Shown piece after piece: positions 36,690 to 46,972 of a DNA stretch of 64,000 nucleotides (within the stretch, counting starts at the first letter, position 1; every line of letters starts with the position of its first letter). The notes beneath the pieces are model-generated. The model worked only from the letters and a program-made list of their open reading frames with translations, was not told the DNA's origin and did no database searches. Source of the stretch: Mallotus nudiflorus (taxonomy: Eukaryota > Streptophyta > Magnoliopsida > Malpighiales > Euphorbiaceae); NCBI GenBank assembly GCA_947683625.1, contig CANTUR010000639.1:841503-905502 (forward strand). Reading direction: 5' to 3'. The position numbers and the translations under genes were made by a program.

Positions 36690-38740
36690 TGAAATTCACG
36701 GGTTGTTTTTACATAGCTCAAGAATTATTTCATGGGTTGCTAGTGAATGTGGCAAAGCTGATCTAGGCCTCAGGTTTTAGACAATTCATCGCTACGCTTC
36801 TGACAGTTCGAGGTAAATCTAACCGATATTCTTTATTTGCTTTGATTAAGAGGTGGATGGACACCACCAACACTTTTCACACTCGCATAGGGGAGTTGAC
36901 TATTTCTCTTATAAGCTTGTCTGCCATCATTGGGATTGCCTTCAAAGGAACTCCTGTTCCTTTCAATATTAGTTATTGCAGTCTTCCTGAAGATGAACGG
37001 AGTCAATATATGTGTAACTTGATTGTGTTCGTCCCGATGTGGAAGAATTAGAAAAATGTTCTCCTTTTGTCTCTAGTCAAGGGATTCAAACATCTGCCCA
37101 TCGTTACTCCCCGTCAGATTGCTCAAAAGGCAAGGAGTCTCCTCCTTATGTTGCTAGGCACGACTCTTTTCTACGAGACTAGTCACAAGGTCAGCATTGC
37201 TTTACTCGACTCCCTTTGTGACTTAGGTTGAGTTACTACACTAGATTGGGGATCTGTTGTTTTAGCCTATCTTTAGTATAGACTGGATACCGTCTATAAA
37301 GGTGTTATCATGATGTGTGGCTTTTGGCATGTCCTATATGTACGTTCTTTTTTTTGCATGATTTACTGATTTATTTTTTTCTTTTCCAAATTTGGAGTAT
37401 AGAAATAGGGCTGATCTGGGTTTTGTTGTCATTAGCTCTGACAGGAGTCTTCCTATGATACAGAGATGGGGTTCTTCCCATCTGGCTAGCATCAAAAATA
37501 TTCTTCAGACCTATTATGATCAAATAAACTCCATTGAGTGGCACTTTGTAAGAAAACAAAATCATCAGTATTTTATAATGCAAGTTAAACTTAATTAACA
37601 TAATTTGCAGATTAATTTCAATTGGCTAGAGGGAGCTGATGACATCCAGAGATACAATTTTATGGCTGAAGCAAGTTATCTTAAGTCCATGAGAATTTTA
37701 CTCCTGAATATGGTTGTCCAATGTGGTATCTAGGGGAATGACTATATCACTAGTCTTCTGGACCTTCACGACGTCATATTCCTTATGATATCTCTCCTTC
37801 GATGTTACATAGCTTGCACCTAACGAGTTTAGAGCTGAGAGAGGTGCTATAAGGATATGCTACCTCAACTTTACTTGAGCAATCTCGCCATTACTGGTAG
37901 TTAATTCACGAGAACCTGCTGGAGCAAATTACTACTGACCATGATGAGGTAACTTCTAACCATTTCATTTATTCTTTTAGAACCCATAAATTACTCATTC
38001 TTTTTCATAGTTTAAGGAGATTGGTCCCCCTAATACCAAGGCAATGAGGGAAGAGACTGAGACTACTTAAAGGACAAAAATTGCTCCTGATACTAAGAGA
38101 TTTGAGCCCATACCTCATTATACACACTATACTCAGCACATTAGGACTAGTCGTGAGGGGGCTTTCATTGGTGCTATCCTTGCGATGTCTCTCTTCTAGA
38201 CAGGTCTATGCTTTATTAGGCTCCTGCTATGTAGACTCTCATTGAGCAGTATATGCACTTTAACGATGCTTAGCTTCCTAGCTTTTCTCTAACAGATACT
38301 TCTCATATGAGTCTATCTGACTTATTTCTTGCATGATCTATACACTTAACACGGATGTTAGTAGAAAATTTTACAAAATAGGTTCCCCAGACACAGGCAG
38401 AGTATTTGCACGGTCTAGCCTCATCTCAGAGGTTATTTACTATATAGGTCACAGATAGTTAGTGAGTAAGTATATACACTGAAAAATGCAAAGTGTATGC
38501 ATATTATGCATGAAATGCATATGATATGACATTTCCTATATGTGCAAAGTTATTCTAGTGGTCTAGAGTGCGAGAATGAGATACTTCACTAGCAGCTTAT
38601 AGACTTGGGCATTAATCCTCATAGTGTTGGGACTTCATCTGCTAGACCTTCAGATATTTATCAACATGATGATTTGACTGGAGGATGGAGGGCTTAGCCC
38701 GATTTGGGAGCTCATGATGACTGATTTGGACTATTTTGAT
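36690..38740 (+). pseudogene. Plant mobile domain (PMD, MAIN-like) gene remnant, antisense in element A
   Basis: Frames in order: ASECGKADLGLRF, then IKRWMDTTNTFHTRIGELTI (36842, the conserved 'RW..ET.TFH...GE.TITL' motif), IIGIAFKGTPV, a long block QKARSLLLMLLGTTLFYETS...DWGSVVLAYL...CGFWHVL (37110-37335, the PMD core 'L..LG..LF...S....WGSAVLA.LY'), and NFNWLEGADDI then SYLKSMRILLL (37615-37700). This is the PMD fold found in MAIN and MAIL1 of plants and repeatedly in transposons. Multiple stops make it dead. It runs opposite to element A's pol, between pol and the 3' LTR. Its N-terminus may have been lost where the solo LTR entered at 36681. It could instead derive from a separate captured gene. 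Confidence 0.72.
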
Positions 38741-39044
38741 TTTTAACTCTCTGACTATTTCTGTAGTAGTGTTACTTTTTGGATTCTGCACTATTCTAAG
38801 TACTATTATGTATTATTTAAACTGGTAGCTTCTTTTGAGTAAACTTCTTCTATTAAAATCCTTCTAACAATGGATAATATTGAATAATCAAATAAATAAC
38901 TAATTAATTAAAAATATAAATAATGAATATTATCCCTCTAATAATTGTTTATTTATCCTTATCTCTTTTCGATTCCATCACCTCATCTTATCCATATTCC
39001 TTGAGCAAATAGAATCCTTTTCTCATATGGACTCATTTTCCTTT
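38741..39044. other. Spacer between the two antisense genes
   Basis: AT-rich sequence with no coding signal. Its right end leads into the TATA box at 39045. Confidence 0.4.
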
Positions 39045-39054
39045 TCTATATAAA
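39045..39054 (+). promoter_or_regulatory. TATA box of the DUF7745-type antisense gene
   Basis: CTATATAAAG lies 45 bases upstream of the ATG at 39099, after a pyrimidine-rich TTTTCCTTTT stretch. Spacing suits a short plant 5' leader (ATTCCTCATTCTTTACAC). It suggests the antisense gene has its own promoter inside the retrotransposon. Confidence 0.6.
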
Positions 39055-39098
39055 GAACACATGAGGGGCATTATTCCTCATTCTTTACACTTTTAATC

Positions 39099-40417
39099 AT
39101 GATTCAAGCATCTCTCCAATTGATGAAGAAATTCCTTAAGAGCCTTGATGGAAATAATTGGAACAACTTTCTCCCTTTTCATTACAAGTCACTAAAATCC
39201 CTTCAGCATTTAAATATCGACAACAACTTTTTGCATGCTACTGTAACTTTTTGGGATGCTAAGGACTATGTGTTCAAATTCAATAGGCAAGAGTTATGCC
39301 CAATGATTGAAGAATTTGCTGCTTTCTTGGGGTGCTCTTTAAACTCAACTGCTATGATTAGTCCTCCTGATATGACCATGTAGTTTCCTAATAAGCTAGT
39401 AGCATTCTTTGATTTGCCTCCAGATGATATCTATCGGTATGCTCACAACCCTAGGACCATCAATCTATCTTCTCTAATTATTGTCTATAAAACTAAAGAT
39501 AAGAACAGTGCCGCTTGGACCAGAACCATTGCTTTTTGTCTTTATGAATAGTTTTTGCTAGTTTCATCTCATAAAAATGTTAACACACAAATTGTGAGTA
39601 TTTTAGAGTAGGTACAAGATAGAGCCAATTCTATGCCCATTATTCTTACTAAAATTATCATAGGACTAGACAACTTTATAATGAAATCATCTTTCAGGCA
39701 GTTTACTTCTCCTTAAGGTGTGTAACCAAAATCCTTTATTGTTTTCTTTCTCTTTTATTTGCCTTAACTTTTGCCTAAGTTGACCTTTCGGGTTTTCAAC
39801 TTAGCATACTTGCCCTAACTTTTGCCTAAGCTATCCTTTCAGGTTTTCAACTTAACAGGCTCTTTTTATATATATAGATCTGGCTATAGGAAAAGCTGAG
39901 TTTGCTTATTGTTCTTGCCAACCCTTTAACTTATCAACCTCATCAGCTATAGTCTCGTCCATTAAAGATGAAGGATAAGCTTACTATAAACCAATAGGTT
40001 AACTAGTTAAGGGGCATTGCAGATGTTGAGATCACATGGGTCTGCCTTTAGTGGAAATTAAAGTTCATGACCATTAAGCTATATGATCATAGTGTTCCTA
40101 TTCTTGGGCTACGTTTCTCTACCTTTTTCTCCCCTTCACATCTTTATCATCAGTATGGTCACCCACAGTTCATTGTCACTATTCTTACTGACTTTGAAGG
40201 CTTCCCTTTGAGACAAGACTTTCTGGACAAGGTTAGGAGCTTATGGCCTCATAGGAACTTCAAGCGAAATATGCATTTGAATGCCAATGTGACTACTGAT
40301 GATAACTACAAAGCTTGGGTTATCATGCAAACTATAGAGTCACCTAAATTTTCTAAGTACAAGAGTTTTCAAGTGTTGCAAGATGAATCACAAAAGAAGA
40401 AACCAAGACATATTTAG
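39099..40417 (+). pseudogene. DUF7745-type gene remnant, antisense in element A
   Basis: The first 94 codons are open: LMKKFLKSL at the start, ATVTFWDAKDYVFKFNRQEL, then CPMIEEFAAFLGCSL, the 'FWDP....F.F...E..PT.EE..A.L' signature of plant DUF7745 proteins, which are common in transposon-related annotations. A TAG at 39381 interrupts, followed by FPNKLVAFFDLPPDDIYRYA, WTRTIAFCLYE and VQDRANSMPIILTKIIIGLD. About 300 bases of intron-like sequence follow. The last exon (40067-40417) has YHQYGHPQFIV and FLDKVRSLWPHRNFKRNMH, matching the family's C-terminal part. The function of the family is not known. It ends 440 bases from the end of element A's pol, so the two genes converge tail to tail. Confidence 0.72.
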
Positions 40418-40856
40418 AGTAGTGATCTCATAAATCTAGTTTTTTAGGCTTTCCATGCTTTTCCTTTAAGTACTTATGTCTTATAATAAAGATAGGATAT
40501 GCAATATTCAAACAAAAATTTCACTTCAATTTGCTTCATTAATTAGGGCAAAAATGAGTGCATTTATTACATCACATGATATAACTCCTGTTATCAGCTA
40601 GTCCTTTTAGATTTTCTAACTGAATATTTTTCTCTCACTTTTATTTCCTTAATTTCTGCTTGACCAGCCTTTTACGGGTTTTCTAATCAGCAGGATCACC
40701 TCTTTTCTTTTATTCCCTAATTTTTTCCTGCTAGCCCTTTATAAGTTTTCTAAACAACAGGAATGTCCTAATTTTGGCCTGACTAGCCTTTTCAGGTTTT
40801 CTAGCCAATGGACTTTTTTTATTTTATACTATTATTATTTTCTCTTTTTTAAAGAT

Positions 40857-42214
40857 AGTATTTCTTGAGATGATCCAGGTTGATTGTCTCAGTGAACTCA
40901 TTCCCTTTAAGATCCAATATTTTTGCAACTCCTTTAGGTAGAATCGACTTGACTAAGTACAGTCCTTCCCAATTTGGTATGAACTTTCCTTTTGGATCAA
41001 ATACTACTGCTCTATATTATTTTAACACCATGTCCCCAACCTTTATCTTTCTAGGCTTAACCTTCTTATTAAATGATTTTGCTATCCTTCTCTGATATAT
41101 CTAAGTATGAAACAAAGTATTCATCCTCTTTTCATCTAAAGATACCAAATGATCATATTTCTTTCTCACCCATCCATTCTCAGGTATTTTAGCTTCCATA
41201 ACCACTCTTAAAGATTTTATCTTAGTTTCTATAGGTAAAACTACTTTACATCCATACACTAAAGAGAAGGGTGTTTGGCCCATGACAGTTCTAGTTGTAG
41301 TCCTATACCCCCACCAAACAAAAGGAAGAAACTCATACCAATCCTTGTAAATTTTGACCATTTTAGAGAGAATCTTCTTAACATTTTTATTAGTCGATTC
41401 TACTACTCCATTAGCCTAAGGGTGATAAGGTGAAGACTTATGATGTTCAATCCTATACTTCTATAACAACTCTGCCATTTCTACCTAAAATTGGACACCA
41501 TTATCTATCACAACATTGTACAGGACCACCCCATACCTGTAAATAAGACTCTTCTCAATAAACTGTGCCATTTGTTTCACTTTCAGAGTGTTGAAGGACT
41601 CAACCTCTACCCATCTGGGAAAGTAATCTATTGCTATAACTATATACTTATGCCTATTGGATGTTGTTGGCCTTATTTCTTTTATAATATCAATCCCCCA
41701 CATTGCAAAGGGTTAAGCAAATGATAAACTATTTAGCATCGTAGGAGGAAGATGGTTAAGATTCCCATATATCTAGCATTGATGGCACTGTCTTACTATT
41801 TTGATACAATCTTTTTCCAAACTCATCCAATAATACACTTGTCTGATTATCTTCTTAGCCAAGATCATTCCATTCATATGAGAACTGCAAGCTCCCACAT
41901 AAATCTCTTTCATCACCTCTTTAGCTTCATCTTTCTTGAGACATCTGAGCTGCATTCCATTCAGTATTCTTTTGTATAATACTCCATCGTGACTTATATA
42001 ATTACGTTCGAGAACACGAAGATCATATTTCTCTTTTGAAGTCGCTTCATCTGGATACTTGCCTTCCTCAATAAACCTATGAATGTTATAAAACCATGGC
42101 TTCTCTTCAGGCCCTATTTGAATTCCCATAGTTTTCTCTCCCCTATAACATGGAGCTCTTGATTTTATGATTACTGAAGGCTTCATAGTCAATCTAGTCA
42201 TATTATCCCACATC
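40857..42214 (-). pseudogene. Integrase of element A
   Basis: Minus strand, in order: the linker YKRILNGMQLRCLKKDEAKE; the zinc-binding region SSHMNGMILAKKIIRQVYYW then CIKIVRQCHQC (41773-41870); the catalytic core with D in MWGIDIIKEI (41690), D in VVIDNGVQF (near 41500) and E in VVESTNKNV (near 41390), so all three acidic residues survive; then WWGYRTTTRTVMGQTPFSLV and, after a stop, a C-terminal region with VKPRKIKVGDMVLK ending LDHLKKYYL. Integrase inserts the DNA copy into chromosomes. Stops occur where glutamine or tryptophan is expected (for example SPYHP-stop-ANG). It follows aRNase H without a gap. Confidence 0.9.
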
Positions 42215-42592
42215 GAAGAGAGTGTTGCCAGTGCATTTGCCATCTGATTATCATCTCTTGACAAATGGATGAAAAGATATTTAGTGAAGGTCCTTATTAA
42301 AGTTTTCAAATAGCAGATATAAGGCTTCAACTTTTCCTCTTTCACCTCCCATTCTTCATTAGCCTAATTGATGACCAACATCGAATCCCTATATACCAAT
42401 AACTCTTTTGCTCCAACTGCTATTACTGCCTCCACTTTATAAATGCATTCCTCAAACTCAGCCATATTATTTGTTACCTTAAAATCTAGCTTCTTGGTCA
42501 TTGGTATGGTTTCTCCTTTTGGTGTAACAAGAATCACTTCTAATCCAGCTCCTTTGTTGTTTACAGCAACATCGAAATAAAGCTTCCACTCC
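42215..42592 (-). pseudogene. Archaeal-type second RNase H (aRNH) of element A
   Basis: Minus strand: WKLYFDVAVNNKGAGLEVIL, then TKKLDFKVTNNMAEFEECIY (motif 'NN.AEYEA'), LLVYRDSMLVIN (motif 'V..DS..V') and DDNQMANALATLSSM ('N..AD.LA'). This extra RNase H, between the ordinary RNase H and integrase, is a hallmark of the Tat lineage of plant Ty3/gypsy elements. The first acidic residue of the DG motif is kept (FDVA, G replaced by V). At least one stop is present near 42364. Confidence 0.88.
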
Positions 42593-42639
42593 TAATGCAC
42601 TACGACTGCTAAGTTCTTATCTGGAAACTCTAAATTCCA

Positions 42640-43269
42640 TTATTTATCACCTTCAACTGCATTCTGACCTAGGAATTCTGCTACTGTCCTTCCTTTGATA
42701 ACCTTTGTGGTAATGTACTCAATATTAAATTCAGTCAGGAGTATGAGCCATCAAGACATTTTTCTTATTAAAGCCGATGCTTGAAATAGATATCTTAAAG
42801 GATCTATCTTTGAAATAGCCTGAACTTTATAGGACTAAAAATAATGCCTCAATTTTCTTGTTGCCCAAATCATTATCAGACATGTCTTCTCTACTAAATC
42901 ATACTTTTCCTCATATAGTAGAAACTTCTTGCTAAGGTAATACACCGTATGTTTTACTCCATCCAGTCCTTTTTATGCTAGCATTGTCCCCATTGCATTT
43001 TCCTCTAGAGCTAAGTACAGGATCAATGGCTTACCTTGCCTTGGTGACTTCAATATAGGCGGATTGGCAAGATATTCCTTAATCCTATCAAAAGCCTTAT
43101 GACAATCATTGTTCCACTTCATAAGTTGATCTTTCCGTAAAAGATTGAAGATAAGGTCATAAATATTAGTAAGCTTTGCAATGAACCTACTAATATACTG
43201 TAACCTGCCAATGAATCCTCTTACTTCTTTCTTTATTTTTAGCATCGACATTTCCTGGATCATTTTCAC
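42640..43269 (-). pseudogene. RT connection and RNase H of element A
   Basis: Minus strand: KKEVRGFIGRLQYISRFIAK, KWNNDCHKAFDRIKEYLANP, GKPLILYLALEENAMGTMLA, then a stop and HTVYYLSKKFLLYEEKYDL and TRKLRHYF. This is the standard sequence of Tat-type RT tether plus RNase H. RNase H removes the RNA strand after first-strand synthesis. A frame remains open for 98 codons (43269-42973). Confidence 0.9.
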
Positions 43270-44143
43270 TTTATTTGGATCTACTTCAATTCCTTTGCTA
43301 CTAACTATATGCCCTAGCAGTTTTCCTGAAGTAACCCTAAAATTGCATTTCTTTGGGTTGAGCCTCAGATTATACCTCTCAATTTAAGCTAAGAACTTAT
43401 CTAAAGCTTCAAAGTGTCCCTCTCTTGTCTCTGACTTTACTATCATGTCATCTATATATACTTCTACTTCTTTATGCATTATGTAATGAAAAGAGTAGTA
43501 GCTACCCTTTGTTATCTTGCACCTACATTCTTCAATCCAAAAGGCATAACCTTAAAATAATACATCCTCTATTCTGCAATGAAAGGTGTTTGGATTTTGT
43601 CCATGACTACCATAATTATCTAACTATATCTTGAAAAACCATCCATAAAAGAATACATTGCACTTGACGTTGTACTGTCCACTATCACATCAATGTGAGG
43701 TAAAGGAAAGTCATCTTTTAGGTATGCTTTGTTTAAATCCCTGAAATCCATAAACATACGTACTTTACCATCTTTTTTAGGTACTAGTACTATGTTTGCC
43801 AACCATTGAGGATAATCTACCACTTCTAAAAATTAGCTTGGATTTGTTTAGCAATTTCCTCTCTTTTCTTTTTAGTCCACTTTGGTCTTAGCCTATGTAG
43901 TTTCTGTTTAATACGTTTAATTTATGGATAAGTTAGGATGTGATGTTCCATAATTTCACTATCAAAACCTGGCATATCTTCATAAGTCCAAGCAAATACT
44001 ACCTTTCTTTTTATTAATATTCTCTCAAAATTTTCCATCTCTTCAGGAGTTACATCATGTGATACAGAAATGTTCTTAGAATTATCATTTATGCCCATGT
44101 TTAATGAATCTAATTGAATGGAATTAATGTCTAATATGCACAT
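43270..44143 (-). pseudogene. Reverse transcriptase of element A
   Basis: Minus strand: FERILIKRKVVFAWTYEDMP (pre-RT), a disrupted linker, then VDYPQWLANIVLVPKKDGKV, RMFMDFRDLNKAYLKDDFPL, PHIDVIVDSTTSS, FSFMDG-like YSFMDGFS, and, in another frame, VYIDDMIVKS near 43435-43465, the catalytic YIDD box, followed by LRLNPKKCNF and GKLLGHIVS. RT copies the element RNA into DNA. The catalytic box is preserved although at least three frameshifts or stops break the protein. Confidence 0.92.
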
Positions 44144-44695
44144 ACGACCAATATTAAATGCACAAAACCATCAAGATAGACATCACACAAGTAAGCTAAA
44201 CCATAATTCATATCATTGACCATTTAAAAAACAAAGTCTTCGTCCTCATAATGGCCAAATGTTATTACATCAATTTTTTCATAAAAAAACATCACTAAAA
44301 CTATTACTAATGATAGTAGTTAAATCCTAGGGTGACTCCTCTTCAGGTGGCAAACACAACAGCTCTTCAACAATAATATCACTCATCCTCTCAATTACTT
44401 GCTTCATCACTTCCTCTTTGTTATCCTCTACCAGGTTCTCTACAATTTACTCCTTGAAGATCTTGAACCCAGGAATGTCTTTTCCTGCAATACTGATAGA
44501 TTCCTTAGCACCCAGATAGTACTTACCTTCCCCTGGCTTGATAAAATTCTCATTCATCGGCCTAATTCTCCCCAAGGACTTATTTATCTGGGCCTTTCCC
44601 TTCTTCCTTCCTCTTTTGCTACTAGGTTCTATCTCAACACATCCTAATCCCTTGGTGTCGCCCTGACTTCTAAATTTTGGGGGTTTAGGGCTTCC
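44144..44695 (-). other. Protease-RT linker of element A
   Basis: Recognisable only as decayed polyprotein linker: pieces such as GKYYLGAKESISIAG and DIPGFKIFKE followed by acidic stretches, with stops. No separate function seen. Confidence 0.5.
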
Positions 44696-45322
44696 TTACT
44701 CATTCTTTCCTAGCCCCTTTCCAAATTGATAATTCATACTCTCCATCATCCTCATAACTCTCAAATCCATCTCAGTTCCATCAAATATTCTAGCAACTTG
44801 GAAACTAGGGAGAACATATACTTGTTTTTGTTTATCCTGTATAACTGCCATAGTTGCACTGGTTCCAGCTTCTATAATCATAACCTCTCCTTTATGAGGG
44901 AATTTTATCTTCTGGTGCACAGTTGAGGTTACCCCTTCTAAAGCATAAAACCATGGCCTTCCCAAAAGTAAGGCATATATGATAGGGATGTCTAATACAG
45001 TGAACTCAATAGTTGACTCTATAGGTCCTATTTTAACTAGAGCATGGAATGTGCCTTCCAAATTTCGGGTGCTATCATTATAGGCTCTGATTATAAGATT
45101 TGAACCTTTTAAATCATGAGATTTCAAACCCAAATTAGGCAGGATTTTTAATGGACACACGTTAATGGTAGAACTTTCATCTACCATTGCAAAATTGGTT
45201 CTCTTTCCCCTTACTTCAGTTAGGATAAATAGTGCCTTGTTATGATTTCGACCTTCTAAAGACAAATCATCATCCGAGAATATTATCAAGCCATGCTTCT
45301 TTTCTGTGACCTTTGCTACCAT
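44696..45322 (-). pseudogene. Retropepsin-like protease region of element A
   Basis: A 208-codon open frame on the minus strand. NFAMVDESSTINVCPL is the degenerate 'VDDGSS.NV.PL' active-site region; then RAYNDSTRNLEGTFHALVKI, IEFTVLDIPIIYALLLGRPW (the second conserved motif, 'LLGRPW'), VTSTVHQKIKFPHKG and, at the end, NYQFGKGLG, a glycine-patch-like tail. The protease cuts the Gag-Pol polyprotein. The DES in place of the usual D-D/T-G is unusual and may be damage. It is the longest intact frame of the element. Confidence 0.85.
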
Positions 45323-46190
45323 AGCCTCAGGTGTAGCTGCTGTTTTGATACTTATATTTGATAAAGCCTTGACAAGAGCTCTTCAGTAGCTGCCTGAATG
45401 CATCAATAATTCCCAAATGCTAACATTTGCCTTAGCTTTTTTTAGCTCCTTTAAGATAAGATCTTCTTTTTACCCTTCCTCTACTTTTACATCCTCTGTC
45501 TCTTCTCTTTCTGTAACTCTCTTAATTTTTTTCTACTGCCTTATAATTCTTTCCACTTCTGGTGACATGGTTCATATTAGGATTATCACTCCATACATCA
45601 AGACCAACAGGGCTCTTTTCATCAGAGTCATACTAAATGTCAATAACCCCAATAATTTGATCACTTTTTCCATCTTTCCATACTTCTATTATGCATCTTT
45701 CTTTCCCTTTCAACTCCTCCATGTTAAGTTTGCCCAAATGTTGGCTCAGTAGCTCTTCAACTCCCTCTTGAGACTATTCAGAAGTAAAAGATCCATTATT
45801 CTTTCCTTTTACATCATCATCTTTGAACTCTTCACCCCATCCTGAGGGCACAATCTCCTCTACTGGTGTATCACCTGAAGTAAGCTTAGAGTAAAATACT
45901 CTATAGTCAAACTTGCCTGAAGGTTGCCTTAATAAACCTTCAACCCCTCTCAATGGATGTTTAGGAGTTTTATATTCTCTCTCTTCTTCCATCGGCTCAT
46001 AATCAAACTCATCATCCCATATTAAGGGCACAACTGATTCAAAGGAAATATCAATAGATGGTGGCTTTGGATTAATAAGACTCTTCTCTAGTCTGTGAAA
46101 GATCTCTTTTGCTATAGTTTTAAGACTTAAAGTTGTTCTTCTTAGTCTGCCACCTTTCCGTCCCTAAATACGAGAAGACCTAGATGAATC
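45323..46190 (-). pseudogene. Gag / gag-protease linker remnant of element A
   Basis: Minus strand 46031-45774 is open: LIWDDEFDYEPMEEEREY, KHPLRGVEGLLRQPSGKFD and a DDDVKG tail. These resemble the acidic linker between gag and protease in Tat-type elements. Most of gag, including a zinc knuckle, is missing: only about 0.8 kb lies between the leader and the protease frame, far less than a complete gag. Confidence 0.55.
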
Positions 46191-46953
46191 TATGATGGCT
46201 GTAAAACAAAGTGTTAGTGTGATAGATGAAATGCATGTATGCATGATGCACGTGCTATGCAACAAGTAGCAAATAGTAAGTATCAATTAAGTGTACAATA
46301 TTCATCCTTCCAACCTTATTCCTCCCACACACATGTTCAATGGTGAGTCTTTTTTCGTAGGATTTTTTATCTTGGCCTTAATATCAACGGGGGATATCAA
46401 GAACCAACACACATGCCAAATCTCTCTTAAAGTAATAACAGTATAGAAATAGTATTTCTAGGTATAAAGGTTTAGCCCAATCTTTATTAGCCCAAATGGG
46501 CTCTTTAAATTATGGGCTTGGACTTTTGTAGATAAAAATACCTCATGGCAATATAAATAAGCAATTTGGGTAATTCTAGGGGAAGTAACTAAGCTATTAT
46601 ATGTGGTTAGAGTCTGATGAAAAGTCTAGGTTCCCTTAGTAAAATGCACTCCTTTAAGACTTGAGTTACAGGCCAAGGTCAGAAGGGCCTATCATCCTTT
46701 ATAAACTCGAGGGAAGACTACCCCCTTTTAGGACTTGAGTCACAGACTCTGGTCAAATGAGCATGGTAATCTCTCTTGAACCGAGTTAAGGCTAAGAGTG
46801 ATGGTTAGCTAAGTTACAACTCCATAAAGCTAGTGGAATCATGGAATTATAAACCAAAGTCATTGGTTAATGGGACATGCAGAATGAATGCAAGAATAAA
46901 ATAATAATTAATAAAATAATTCTAAAGAACACAAGTAGAATCAGTATCTCTTA
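46191..46953 (-). other. 5' leader of element A
   Basis: Non-coding. It contains two similar ~40-base blocks, GACTTGAGTTACAGGCCAAG (near 46660) and GACTTGAGTCACAGACTCTG (near 46733), a short direct repeat about 73 bases apart. A stretch at 46880-46950 is related in opposite orientation to LTR sequence near 47200-47260. Confidence 0.5.
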
Positions 46954-46971
46954 TCCTCAGTAGAGTTACTA
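46954..46971 (-). other. Primer-binding site of element A (decayed, tRNA-Arg type)
   Basis: One base inside the 5' LTR the minus strand reads TAGTAACTCTACTGAGGA. From memory, the tRNA-Arg-type site of plant Tat/Ogre elements is TGGCGACTCTGCTGGGGA. 13 of 18 bases agree and all five differences are transitions, as expected from methylated-C decay. Confidence 0.6.
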
Positions 46972-46972
46972 C

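Noticed and set aside
41491..45752. Plus-strand open frames across the pol region of element A
   Set aside because: Shadows of the minus-strand protease, RT and integrase frames, which match known families residue for residue.
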